DNA from: Ilyobacter_A sp963675185
Lineage (GTDB): Bacteria; Fusobacteriota; Fusobacteriia; Fusobacteriales; Fusobacteriaceae
Assembly: GCA_963675185.2 (NCBI GenBank)
Contig: CAXXOH010000001.1
Location: forward strand, 124,001 to 188,000
Direction of reading: 5' to 3'
DNA length: 64,000 bases
Shown in pieces: positions 16,977 to 30,160 of the stretch (position 1 is its first letter; every line of letters starts with the position of its first letter). The translations under genes and the position numbers were made by a program. The notes under the pieces are model-generated. The model had not been told where the DNA came from. It ran no database searches and was given only the letters and a program-made list of their open reading frames with translations.

Positions 16977-18371
16977 ATGAAGATGTTATTTACCGCTTCA
17001 GAGATGTATCCATTTATAAAAACCGGCGGATTAGCTGACGTCGCTTATGCACTGCCGAAAGCTCTTGTAGGGCTTGGCCACGACGTAAGAGTAGTTATAC
17101 CGATGTATTCCATGATAAATCCGTCTCTAATAGAGGGAAGAAAGAAAGTTATAGACGTACATTTTCGCGATGAAGTGTTTACAATAAATGAACTTGTGCA
17201 TAAGGGGATAAAGATCTACCTTGTAGAAAATGACAGGTATTTTAACAGGCCTACACTTTACGAAAACGAGGATAAAGATATTCAGTTCGGATTGTTTTCC
17301 GAAGTTGTCTTGAGGATGCTTATGATACTTGACTTTAAGCCTGATATTATCCACTGCAACGACTGGCAGACAGGCTACATTCCTTATTTTTTCAACCAAA
17401 AATACAGGCAAAAGCAATTTTATTCAGGGACCAAAACGGTGTACACCATCCATAACTTAAGATACCAGGGCGTGTTTTCGAACAGGGCTTTGGAGATGTT
17501 GGAATATTCGTTTTACTCAGACCATATAAACTGCATGAAAATGGGGATCACCAATGCTGACAGTATAAACACAGTAAGCAAAACTTATGCAAATGAAATA
17601 CTTACAGATTTCTACGGCGAAGGGCTGAACTACGAGTTGAGGTATAGGAGGACAGACTTATACGGCATTGTAAACGGGATAGATATGGAACTTTTCAATC
17701 CGATAAAGGACCCACATATTGCATATAACTTTGATAGGGATAACCTTATTGGGAAAATACAGAACAAACTCGACCTGCAAAGGATACTAAAGCTTCCTGA
17801 GAAATTGAATGTACCTCTAATAGGTCTTATATCTAGGCTTGATCCTCAAAAAGGCTTGGATTTAATAGAGCGCGTATTGGAAGAAATTCTGGTGAATGAT
17901 GATGTCCAGTTTGTCGTTTTGGGAAGTGGATTTGAGAAATATGAGAACTTTTTTAAATATCTTGCCAACAAGTATCCTGATAAGATAAGTACTACGATAG
18001 GGTATAATGCCGAATTAGCTCAGAAGATATACGCAGGGAGTGACATGTTCCTAATGCCTTCTCTTTTCGAACCTTGTGGTTTAAGCCAGCTAATAAGCCT
18101 AAGGTACGGGACTATACCTATAGTTAGGGAGACAGGGGGACTAAATGACACCGTTAAATCGTACAATGACGTCACAAATGAAGGTAACGGGTTCTCATTT
18201 GAGAACTATAATGCCCATGATATGATGTATACGATTAGAAGAGCAATGAAATTTTACAACGATAAAGGAGTTTGGGGGCTTTTGATGGACAGAGCTCTTA
18301 AAGGCGATTACTCTTGGGAAAAATCTGCAAAAGAATACATTGATATGTACAATAAAACATTGAACAAATAG
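16977..18371 (+). CDS. glgA: Glycogen synthase (ADP-glucose)
   Basis: GT5 glycosyltransferase that elongates alpha-1,4-glucan from ADP-glucose supplied by GlgC. The 464 aa protein has the KTGGLADV motif at residues 15-22 that binds ADP-glucose. HCNDWQTGYIPYF and the C-terminal MPSLFEPCGLSQL, with the conserved Glu, are typical. AGGAGG precedes the ATG. The gene ends at a strong terminator just before the rRNA promoter. Confidence 0.96.
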   Translation: MKMLFTASEMYPFIKTGGLADVAYALPKALVGLGHDVRVVIPMYSMINPSLIEGRKKVIDVHFRDEVFTINELVHKGIKIYLVENDRYFNRPTLYENEDKDIQFGLFSEVVLRMLMILDFKPDIIHCNDWQTGYIPYFFNQKYRQKQFYSGTKTVYTIHNLRYQGVFSNRALEMLEYSFYSDHINCMKMGITNADSINTVSKTYANEILTDFYGEGLNYELRYRRTDLYGIVNGIDMELFNPIKDPHIAYNFDRDNLIGKIQNKLDLQRILKLPEKLNVPLIGLISRLDPQKGLDLIERVLEEILVNDDVQFVVLGSGFEKYENFFKYLANKYPDKISTTIGYNAELAQKIYAGSDMFLMPSLFEPCGLSQLISLRYGTIPIVRETGGLNDTVKSYNDVTNEGNGFSFENYNAHDMMYTIRRAMKFYNDKGVWGLLMDRALKGDYSWEKSAKEYIDMYNKTLNK

Positions 18372-18372
18372 G

Positions 18373-18400
18373 GATAGGAGCATATGCTCCTATTTTTATT
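18373..18400 (+). terminator. Intrinsic terminator after glgA
   Basis: The palindrome ATAGGAGCATATGCTCCTAT is followed by TTTTATTT. Confidence 0.85.
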
Positions 18401-18410
18401 TAAAAAAGTG

Positions 18411-18439
18411 TTGACAAAGAAAGGGGACTATGATAATAT
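18411..18439 (+). promoter_or_regulatory. rRNA operon promoter
   Basis: TTGACA at 18411-18416 and TAATAT at 18434-18439 are separated by 17 bases, with A/T-rich upstream sequence. The mature 16S starts about 115 bases downstream. Confidence 0.65.
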
Positions 18440-18491
18440 TATCCCTGTGCCTCAGAACAGGGCGCAGCAAAAAACAAGGACATTGAGAACT

Positions 18492-18509
18492 AAATAGAGA
18501 AAGTTAAGC
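18492..18509 (+). other. 5' arm of the 16S precursor processing stem
   Basis: AAATAGAGAAAGTTAAGC can pair with GCTTACTTTCTCTATTT at 20087-20104, just past the 16S 3' end. This encloses the 16S rRNA in a long helix, the usual RNase III substrate. Confidence 0.7.
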
Positions 18510-18553
18510 GCCAAAGATTATGGTGAATACCTCGTTAAGAGGATAGAATATAT

Positions 18554-20073
<1,520 letters not shown>

Positions 20074-20223
20074 TAAGGAGATAAAAGCTTACTTTCTCTA
20101 TTTTGTTGTGATGTTCTTCGATAGAGGTGCTCTAGGGCGCCTATTTAATTGAAAAATATTACATTAGGACATTGAAAACTGTATAGTAGATAAAAAAAGA
20201 GTTAGACTGAAAAGTCTGTTTTA
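20074..20223 (+). other. 16S-23S internal spacer without tRNA
   Basis: About 150 bases. It contains the 3' arm of the 16S stem (20087-20104) and the 5' arm of the 23S stem (GAAAACTGTATAGTAGA, 20174-20190). No tRNA cloverleaf fits. Confidence 0.8.
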
Positions 20224-23157
<2,934 letters not shown>

Positions 23158-23222
23158 AGAAACAAATCTTTCTACTATACAGTTTTGAGTGTTCTAAGAC
23201 ACGAAAAGAATAAGTAAACCAT

Positions 23223-23342
23223 AGCTTGGTGAAGATAGCTAAGGGGGTACACCTGGTCACATACCGAACCCAGAAGTTAAGCCCTTAAACGCCGAAAGTA
23301 CTCGGGTGGCAACGCCCCGGAAGGATAGGTATTCGCCAAGCT
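23223..23342 (+). rRNA. rrf: 5S ribosomal RNA
   Basis: About 118-120 bases. The terminal helix AGCTTGGTGAA/TTCGCCAAGCT, and the internal CATACCGAACCCAGAAGTTAA, are typical of 5S. A T-rich run follows immediately. Confidence 0.95.
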
Positions 23343-23399
23343 TTTTTTATTTTTTTGACAAATAACTATACAATAAATAATTTTATAAAATTTATAAAC

Positions 23400-23432
23400 A
23401 ATAGGAGCCCAATGCCAGGCTCCTATTGTTAT
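23400..23432 (+). terminator. rRNA operon terminator
   Basis: AATAGGAGCC and GGCTCCTATT pair around CAATGCCA, followed by a T-rich stretch. Confidence 0.85.
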
Positions 23433-23551
23433 TATGTTGTGAGTTAAGTTAATTTTAATTGTTTTTAATCAAAGTTTAAGAGAAAAAAATCTTTTATACC
23501 GTAAAAATTATATATAGAAAAGTTTCTGGATATCGTAAAGGAGGGATAAAG

Positions 23552-23983
23552 ATGATTAAATATATTGAACACATGATACGTCAGCATGAATTTGATTATG
23601 AAGCAGTGGAACTCGTCTTACATTCTTTGAATAAAATAGCAAATAACTATCTGCGTGAAAATGATAAGGAAAACGCAATGAAATACTTCAAGGAGAAGGA
23701 ATTTATTCTAGAAAGTCTCTTTGATCCGATAGAAATTCACGTGGTAAATGGTAAGGAATATATAACTTACGAAGGAGAAAAAAAGAAGTATCATGAACCC
23801 ATCGAGCATTTTTCTGAGGAAAAAAGATTAAAATTTATTGAAAAACTTCCGAAAAAAGAAATGGCTGAATTCCCTGTAGATGGACCTAGAATCAAGGGTT
23901 ACTTAGATGAAAAGATATGTGATGAGTTCTATAAGATGATAAAAAAAGATAGGTTTAGATTTATCCCGCCGATGACCAGTTGA
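23552..23983 (+). CDS. Hypothetical protein (143 aa)
   Basis: AAAGGAGG precedes the ATG, and a terminator follows, so this is a convincing single gene. The first 60 residues look like two or three amphipathic helices (EHMIRQHEFDYEAVELVLHS). The centre is strand-like, and the end is rich in Lys, Pro and aromatic residues (KKDRFRFIPPMTS). There are no cysteines, signal peptide or membrane segment. I do not recognise a family. Location between the rRNA operon and pepA gives no functional hint. Confidence 0.75.
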   Translation: MIKYIEHMIRQHEFDYEAVELVLHSLNKIANNYLRENDKENAMKYFKEKEFILESLFDPIEIHVVNGKEYITYEGEKKKYHEPIEHFSEEKRLKFIEKLPKKEMAEFPVDGPRIKGYLDEKICDEFYKMIKKDRFRFIPPMTS

Positions 23984-24009
23984 TTTAACGAGAGTGCATA
24001 TTTTGAATA

Positions 24010-24082
24010 TAACCCATTAATGCCTGCAGCTGTTAAAAGTCTAGTAGCTTTTAAGAGTCGCCATTAATGGGTTTTGTTTTTT
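24010..24082 (+). terminator. Long-stem terminator after the 143-aa gene
   Basis: AACCCATTAATG and CATTAATGGGTT form a 12-bp outer stem, and TTAAAAG/CTTTTAA an inner one. TTTTGTTTTTTT follows. Confidence 0.8.
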
Positions 24083-24129
24083 TGTTTCTGTTATATGGGG
24101 TTATTACAGATAAGCTCATAAAGTAAAAA

Positions 24130-24158
24130 TTGATAAAAGGTCTAATTTATAGTATAAT
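24130..24158 (+). promoter_or_regulatory. Promoter of pepA
   Basis: TTGATA and TATAAT are separated by 17 bases, about 35 bases before the pepA start codon. Confidence 0.6.
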
Positions 24159-24193
24159 TTTTCTTATTAAAAAATAGTTTTAGGAGGGTTTTT

Positions 24194-25606
24194 ATGCCTA
24201 GTCTAGTCAATTCAACAAATAAAGTTTATGATTACATCATTTTGCCAATATTTAAAGGCGATTTTAAATTAGAACTCCCGTTATCTGAAAAAAACCTGAG
24301 TTTCATAAAAAAAATAGTTGAAACCAAAAATTTTTCTGCAAATAAAGATGATAAGCTAGAAATAAAAATTGTAGATGAAGATAGAGTGGTGGAATTAGTT
24401 CTTATAGGACTCGGAGAAAAATCTGAATTTTTAAAGGACAAATACAGAGAAAAACTTTTTTCTGCAGTTAAGAAAATTGAAAAGGGTAGCATCCTTATAC
24501 ATTTAAAGGGGTTGGGTTTAGTAAAAGAAACGGTGGAAACTGTTCAGTTTGCCACCTATAAATTTGATAAATATTTTTCAGAAAAAAAAGATCAGAAAAA
24601 GTTTATAGATATATTTTCAGATGATAAAGATGAGTTCGAAGAGGCTGAGTCGCTCGCTGAGTCTGTGATTATGACTAGGGACCTCGTGAATGAGCCGGCC
24701 AATGTAATGCATCCTGAAGCCCTTGGAAAAGTAGCTGAAGATCTCGGTGCAAGATATGGATTTGAGGTAGAGATATTAGAAAAAGAGAAAATTTCGGAGC
24801 TTAAAATGGAAGCCTTTTTATCGGTATCCCGCGCGGCTGAAGTTGAGCCTAAGCTAATAATAATGAGGTATTTTGGTGCTAAAGATGAGGCTAAGGTAGG
24901 GATTGTCGGGAAAGGACTGACATACGATACCGGCGGACTTTCTCTAAAACCGTCCTCATCTATGGAGCACATGAAGTCTGACATGGGAGGGGCAGCCAGC
25001 GTAATAGGAGTAATGTGCGCTATAGCCAGAAATAATCTGAAAAAGAACGTTGTAGCTGTGATAGCTGCCTGTGAAAACTCAATAGGCGGCAATGCGTATA
25101 GGCCAGGGGATATAATAAATACAATGGCTGGTAAAACCGTTGAGGTAATTAATACCGACGCCGAGGGAAGGCTTACACTTGCTGACGCTATAACCTATGC
25201 TTTAGAAAAAGAGGGTGTGGAAAAGATAGTGGACGTGGCAACACTAACAGGTGCGGCTTTAGTGGGGCTAGGAACAACCACAACAGCGGTAGTGACAAAT
25301 AGCGACGAAGAGTATAGGAAACTTGAAAAAGCGTCTGTAGCTGCAGATGAGAGGGTGTGGAGGCTACCTAATTTTCCAGAGTACAAAAAACTGATCAAAT
25401 CAAAAGTAGCGGATTTAAAAAATACGGGCGGAAGGCATGCTGGAACCATAACGGCAGCCCTCTTTATAGAAGAATTTACTAAAGGTGTCCCTTGGGTTCA
25501 CCTTGATATAGCTGGTACTTCTTGGGCCAGCAGCCCATATTCTTATTATACTTATGGAGGAACGGGGCAGATTGTGAGGACGCTGTACTATTTTATAAAA
25601 GATTAA
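24194..25606 (+). CDS. pepA: Leucyl aminopeptidase, M17 family
   Basis: Cytosolic two-metal aminopeptidase that frees N-terminal residues from peptides. The 470 aa protein has a variable N-terminal domain to about residue 150, then the catalytic domain. Metal and active-site motifs are present: GKGLTYDTGGLSLKP, SDMGGAAS and the signature NTDAEGRL. GGAGG precedes the ATG. It is preceded by a good promoter and followed by a strong terminator shared with the convergent asparaginase gene. Peptide and amino-acid use fits a fusobacterial fermenter. Confidence 0.95.
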   Translation: MPSLVNSTNKVYDYIILPIFKGDFKLELPLSEKNLSFIKKIVETKNFSANKDDKLEIKIVDEDRVVELVLIGLGEKSEFLKDKYREKLFSAVKKIEKGSILIHLKGLGLVKETVETVQFATYKFDKYFSEKKDQKKFIDIFSDDKDEFEEAESLAESVIMTRDLVNEPANVMHPEALGKVAEDLGARYGFEVEILEKEKISELKMEAFLSVSRAAEVEPKLIIMRYFGAKDEAKVGIVGKGLTYDTGGLSLKPSSSMEHMKSDMGGAASVIGVMCAIARNNLKKNVVAVIAACENSIGGNAYRPGDIINTMAGKTVEVINTDAEGRLTLADAITYALEKEGVEKIVDVATLTGAALVGLGTTTTAVVTNSDEEYRKLEKASVAADERVWRLPNFPEYKKLIKSKVADLKNTGGRHAGTITAALFIEEFTKGVPWVHLDIAGTSWASSPYSYYTYGGTGQIVRTLYYFIKD

Positions 25607-25738
25607 AAGGTTTTGTTTTAAAGTAGGCCGAGTATTTGAGCTTTTAAAAAGAGTTATAGCAAATTAATTTAAAAGCCAGTTTAAAAGTATATGCAAGGTG
25701 TATGCAAGAAATTTTGTACTCTTTCATAATTTTGAATG

Positions 25739-25792
25739 TAAACAAAAACAAGCTCTCAGAGTACACATCCTGAGAGCTTGTTTTTGTTTACA
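25739..25792. terminator. Bidirectional terminator between pepA and asparaginase
   Basis: A perfect 22-bp inverted repeat (25739-25760 and 25771-25792) around a ten-base loop. The arms include AACAAGCTCTCAG/CTGAGAGCTTGTT. A-rich and T-rich ends make it work on both strands. Confidence 0.9.
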
Positions 25793-25871
25793 ATTGCTGA
25801 TATCCGGTTTAATTTATAAGAACTGATTTTTTATCTAAAAAATGGCGGTAATTTAATATATGGGCACCTTT

Positions 25872-27266
25872 TTAAACGCCTGTATATATTGAAAGGTTTA
25901 CCTTGTCCCAGCTTATCTCGTGATCAGATTCTATTACTATGTCCAAATTATTTTCGAACTTCGACAGTTTTTTCAAAAAATCGTATATATCTAGTATCAT
26001 ATCCTCACCGTTGGAGAACACAGTTTTTTCAAAAGACTTTGATAGGTAGTTGTCGGTGGATTTTACGGTTATGCTGATAATAGCACTTCCGTCAATTTTT
26101 TCCCCGAAATAAATGTTTTTTATGTAGAACACTGCATTTTTCAATTTCTTAAGATTTGATCTTTCTGGGATATGTATATGAATTTTATGTTTCTTCTCCA
26201 AAAGGTTATCACTTTCTATGTTTATTAAATAGTGACTTAGGCTCTGTTCACCGTTTAGTTCTTCCTGCATGAGTGCATTTACTTTTTTTGGGTCCTTGTG
26301 TTTTCCTAATAGAAACATGAGCTTTGTTATAGCGGCTTCTGGGGTCATATCAGTACCGCTTATAACTCCGGTGTCCAAAAGTCCAGCGCTGGCCTCATAA
26401 AGGCCTAATTTAACCATCCCAGTACTGCATTGGGTTACATTTACTATGAGCACACCTTTTTCAGATATCCATTTGAGTGTGTCCAAAAAATCCTTGTCGG
26501 TTGGAGCATTCCCGTTTCCATAAGTTTTCAGGACAATTCCCTTTATATTGCAGGTGACCTGAGAAAAAAGAGATTTAAGTATGCTATGGTTGAACCCTGG
26601 AAAAAGCTGTACTATCATGACGTCAGGTTCAAGTGATTTCTCCACGTAAAACTCTGCTGCAGGCCTATTTTTTATGTATTTTGTTTCAAACATAAGTTCT
26701 GACCCTGCAGTGGCTAGAACGGGATAGTTTGGTGTGGAAAAACCGAAATAATTGGTTGCATCGAGCTTTCTGGCTCGGTTTCCCCTGTAAAGGTTATCCC
26801 TGAAAAATATGCACACTTCTGGGACGACAGGCAGACCTAACTCCTCTGCGGAGGCTATCTGTATGGCAGTTATCAGGTTTTGGAGAGCATCGCTTCTGGG
26901 GTACTGCATAGGCACCTGTGATCCCGTGAATATAACTGGCTTCTCTAAGTTTTTAAGCATAAAGGAAAGGGCCGATGCACTGTATGCCATGGTGTCTGTA
27001 CCGTGCAGCACCACAAATCCTATGTAGTCACAGTAACTTTTTTCTATTATATCAGCGATCTCTATCCATATGTGTGAATTCATATTGGAGGAATCTATGA
27101 GGTTTTTCAACTGTACGTAATCGGTGTTAAAAGTCTCCAAAACAGGGTATATGCCGGCAATCTCATTCCAATTTTTTGCTGGGATTAAAGGACTTAACGG
27201 ATTGCCTTTTTCCTTGTGGACCATTCCTATAGTACCTCCTGTATTAATTATCAGTATTTTATTCAT
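25872..27266 (-). CDS. ansA: Asparaginase with C-terminal extension
   Basis: Hydrolyses L-asparagine (possibly glutamine) to the acid and ammonia. Residues 1 to about 345 match the asparaginase family: NTGGTIGM with the first nucleophilic Thr, and LHGTDTMAYSA with the second Thr. No signal peptide, so it is a cytosolic type I-like form. Typical type I enzymes are about 330-340 aa, whereas this is 464. The extra ~115 residues (from about HYLINIESDNLLEKK) have alternating beta-like pattern that I do not recognise. AAGGAGG precedes the ATG. It is monocistronic. Confidence 0.88.
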   Translation of the reverse strand: MNKILIINTGGTIGMVHKEKGNPLSPLIPAKNWNEIAGIYPVLETFNTDYVQLKNLIDSSNMNSHIWIEIADIIEKSYCDYIGFVVLHGTDTMAYSASALSFMLKNLEKPVIFTGSQVPMQYPRSDALQNLITAIQIASAEELGLPVVPEVCIFFRDNLYRGNRARKLDATNYFGFSTPNYPVLATAGSELMFETKYIKNRPAAEFYVEKSLEPDVMIVQLFPGFNHSILKSLFSQVTCNIKGIVLKTYGNGNAPTDKDFLDTLKWISEKGVLIVNVTQCSTGMVKLGLYEASAGLLDTGVISGTDMTPEAAITKLMFLLGKHKDPKKVNALMQEELNGEQSLSHYLINIESDNLLEKKHKIHIHIPERSNLKKLKNAVFYIKNIYFGEKIDGSAIISITVKSTDNYLSKSFEKTVFSNGEDMILDIYDFLKKLSKFENNLDIVIESDHEISWDKVNLSIYTGV

Positions 27267-27443
27267 GTGAGCCTCCTTTAGAATTTTTGTAATCGTGTCT
27301 TTTAAATATAGGTCAAGCTGTTATTTTTTTGATTTTTAATGGAAATTTCCAGCTTCTGTACCAAAATCATCTAAGTCAGCAACTTAGTCTACTATAATAT
27401 TATCAAAAAACCTCTAGAATTAGAATAGTCATTTATAAAAAGC

Positions 27444-27472
27444 TTGTTTAAGGGGGTCAATTATTGTATAAT
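27444..27472 (+). promoter_or_regulatory. Promoter of dnaN
   Basis: TTGTTT and TATAAT with a 17-base spacer, about 30 bases upstream of the start codon. Confidence 0.55.
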
Positions 27473-27502
27473 TAATTAGATTATCAAAAATGGAGGCTGG
27501 TA

Positions 27503-28594
27503 ATGAGGGTATTAGTAGATCGTTTGGAACTTGTAAAAGTTTTATCAGACTTGAATCTTGTCATAAAAGAAAATTCTATAAGGCCTGCAATTTCTGGAAC
27601 CTGTCTTACTGCAAAAGATGGGGAGATAGAGTTTGTGGGGACCAACCTGGAGCTCACTCTTAGGAGCAAAATGCAGGGAGAGGTTGTAGAAGATGGAAGA
27701 GTAGTTTTTAAGATAAATATGATTTTAGAATACATTAAGCTCATAGAAGAAGAAAAAGTAGAGATAAGGTCTGACGAGAGTAAGCTTTATATACATAATG
27801 CTGAATTTTTAATCTATGATTCTGAGGATTACCCAAATGTATCGGAGTTATCTGCCGAGAAAGAGTTTGGCATGGGAGCTGATGAGTTTATAGAGTGTCT
27901 TGAAAAGGTAAAGATGGCCTCTGCATCAACAAGTGATAACCTTGCATTAAACTGCGTTAGGTTCGTTTCAAAGGCAGATAGGATAGAGTTCATAGGGACA
28001 GATTCTTACAGGATGGCATACTATTTTAGCGAAAAAAGTTTGGGAACAGAGTTCCAGGTGTCAGTACCATTTGAAACGGTAAATGTAATAACAAAACTTT
28101 TTAAAGGTGCAGCCACTCCCTTGAGAGCGGCCATCGAGGGTAGTCAGATGGAGTTTTACTCAAAGGGTATGGCATTGAGGACAAGGCTTGTAGACATGGC
28201 TTTCCCGGATTATGAAGGGATAATTAAAAACTTAAGCTCCAACAAAAAAATAGAGATGAATCAGAGTGATTTTGAGTCGGCATTGAAAAAGGTACTCACG
28301 GTTGCCAAAAGGAATCAGGAGACAAAAGACGGGGCTTTTTTTGAGTTTAATGGAAACAAGTTGAGTATAACCGTATCCTCAGGTAATGCGAAAATAACAC
28401 AGAAGATAGAGACCATAAAAGAGGGGGACGATTTAAAGTGCTCCTTAAATGTGAGATTTATAATGGATTATATAGGAAAACTAGATAACAATGTTGTTCT
28501 ATCTGCCACTAACAGCAGCTCCATGTTTATAATTAATGAGCTGGATAATTACAGATATACATATATACTCATGCCGCTAGCATTGAGAGATTAA
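27503..28594 (+). CDS. dnaN: DNA polymerase III beta sliding clamp
   Basis: Ring-shaped processivity factor that tethers polymerase to DNA. The 363 aa length and three-domain pattern, repeating about every 120 residues, fit. TDSYRMAYY, GMALRTRLVDMAFPDYE and the C-terminal ILMPLALRD are typical. TGGAGG precedes the ATG. Unlike in many bacteria, dnaA, recF and gyrB are not beside it. Its neighbours are an asparaginase and a convergent nucleoside kinase, so this is not an obvious replication-origin cluster. A second clamp gene elsewhere cannot be excluded. Confidence 0.93.
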   Translation: MRVLVDRLELVKVLSDLNLVIKENSIRPAISGTCLTAKDGEIEFVGTNLELTLRSKMQGEVVEDGRVVFKINMILEYIKLIEEEKVEIRSDESKLYIHNAEFLIYDSEDYPNVSELSAEKEFGMGADEFIECLEKVKMASASTSDNLALNCVRFVSKADRIEFIGTDSYRMAYYFSEKSLGTEFQVSVPFETVNVITKLFKGAATPLRAAIEGSQMEFYSKGMALRTRLVDMAFPDYEGIIKNLSSNKKIEMNQSDFESALKKVLTVAKRNQETKDGAFFEFNGNKLSITVSSGNAKITQKIETIKEGDDLKCSLNVRFIMDYIGKLDNNVVLSATNSSSMFIINELDNYRYTYILMPLALRD

Positions 28595-28621
28595 AAAAGG
28601 AGCCTAGGCTCCTTTTTTAAT
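28592..28621. terminator. Bidirectional terminator between dnaN and nucleoside kinase
   Basis: A perfect 30-base palindrome centred on GGAGCCTAGGCTCC, with A and T runs at the ends. It overlaps the stop codons of both convergent genes. Confidence 0.9.
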
Positions 28622-30092
28622 ATTTATAAAAATAACTTTCGCCTATAAATTCTCTTAATATAGAGATATCAGGGACTAAATCTGTGTCTATCTCTTGGAA
28701 ATGCTCCAAAAATGTTATTATTCTTTGAGCCTCGTCGTAATTTTTGCTTTCTATCTTCACCTTTTCAAGCTCTTTTAGAGCACATTTTTTGAGAACTCCG
28801 AGTTCGTATGACAGATTAGAGTTGAACATAGCATCAGCTTCTTCTTGGAATACAAAAATATTTTTTTCTTCCCCTCTTCTAATAGAAGGCCACATTTTTA
28901 AAGTTATCTCTGCAGGAGCTCCCCTAAAAAGGCTGTCACGGACTATCCTTCTTATTTTTCTCACGTCGCTTGTAGGGATTCTGTTGTGGTCATCTATACT
29001 GAGTTGTGTTAGGCAGCTGATGTATATCTTGAATTTATGTTCTCTGGAAACTGATTTTGTTAAAAGCTCGTTTAGACCATGGATACCCTCTATTAGCAGG
29101 ATGCCGTTTTCAGGCAATCTTACCTTGGTAACTTTTTTGTCCCTCATACCCGTGTGAAAATTATATGTGGGGACCTCTATCTCTTTGCCGGAAACCAGCA
29201 TTTCTATATGTGCATTGAAAAGTTCCAGGTCGAGGGCGTATATGGATTCGAAGTCTTTTTCCCCATCCTCATCTAGCGGTACCAAGTCCCTGCCTTTATA
29301 GTAGTTGTCCACAGATACTATTGTGGGATTAAATCCGTTTACCCTAAGCTGTATCGCAAGACGTTTAGTGAATGTAGTTTTCCCGGAAGAAGAAGGGCCG
29401 GCTATTGTGATTAGTTTGACCTCTTTTCTCTGGTGGATCTCGTCTGCGATAATGGCGATTTTTTTCTCATGGAGAGCTTCGTTGACGCGTATCATATCAG
29501 CGATTTTATTTTCTCTAATAAGCTTGTTCAGAGCTCCTACATCGTTTACCTCTAAAATTTTCCCCCATGTCTCCGCTTCGTGGAATATTTTTGCAAGCTT
29601 TTTATTTTCCACAAACAAAGGAAGCCTATAGGGGGCATTGTCTTCTGGATAAAGCAGTATAAATCCGCCCTCATACAAGACTAGGTCGAACAGGTTTACT
29701 TGTCCGGTACTTTGGAAAAGATCGGTTTGGAAGTAATCGTAGAAGTGGTCGAGTTCATAAAGGTCTAGAAACTCCTTATCTACATACTCGATAAACCTCA
29801 TCATATCTGGACGGTTATTTATACAGCCTAGCTTTTCCAACTTTTTTATAGGCATGGTAACTTTTTTGATCGGCCTATCCTCGTGTATTATTTCTGACAT
29901 ACGATTTTTTATGAGGTCGATATCCTCTAAAGTTAGAGGTGTCCCCTTGTAAATTTCCCCGAAAAGTCCCTTGCTTAAGGAGTGTGCTATGACAACCTCT
30001 GCCCTGGGGAAAATGTCGTTTGTAGCTTTTATAAGTATAAATTTTAAAGTTTCTTCGTATTTTTTTCTATCAAAATTTTTTCTATCTTTCAT
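28617..30092 (-). CDS. Nucleoside kinase (uridine kinase-like with ThrRS-like N-domain)
   Basis: The 491 aa protein is fused from two parts. Residues 1 to about 210 resemble the N-terminal editing-type domain of threonyl-tRNA synthetase. Residues about 235-440 are a P-loop kinase of the uridine kinase/phosphoribulokinase family, with Walker A AGPSSSGKTT and VDNYYKGRD. The fused architecture is known in Firmicutes and relatives as a nucleoside kinase, and the exact substrate is not certain. AGGAGGG precedes the ATG. Likely first in a minus-strand run but separated from its neighbours. Confidence 0.88.
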   Translation of the reverse strand: MKDRKNFDRKKYEETLKFILIKATNDIFPRAEVVIAHSLSKGLFGEIYKGTPLTLEDIDLIKNRMSEIIHEDRPIKKVTMPIKKLEKLGCINNRPDMMRFIEYVDKEFLDLYELDHFYDYFQTDLFQSTGQVNLFDLVLYEGGFILLYPEDNAPYRLPLFVENKKLAKIFHEAETWGKILEVNDVGALNKLIRENKIADMIRVNEALHEKKIAIIADEIHQRKEVKLITIAGPSSSGKTTFTKRLAIQLRVNGFNPTIVSVDNYYKGRDLVPLDEDGEKDFESIYALDLELFNAHIEMLVSGKEIEVPTYNFHTGMRDKKVTKVRLPENGILLIEGIHGLNELLTKSVSREHKFKIYISCLTQLSIDDHNRIPTSDVRKIRRIVRDSLFRGAPAEITLKMWPSIRRGEEKNIFVFQEEADAMFNSNLSYELGVLKKCALKELEKVKIESKNYDEAQRIITFLEHFQEIDTDLVPDISILREFIGESYFYKY

Positions 30093-30160
30093 GCTAATCC
30101 CTCCTAGATGCAGAATATCGTTAATAAGTATATATGCCTGAAAAGTAAAAAACCTCTATT

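Noticed and set aside
27371..27390. Possible solo end of the MITE-like repeat upstream of dnaN
   Set aside because: Only AGCAACTTAG (10 bases) matches the terminal repeat and it sits in a small palindrome; chance is likely.
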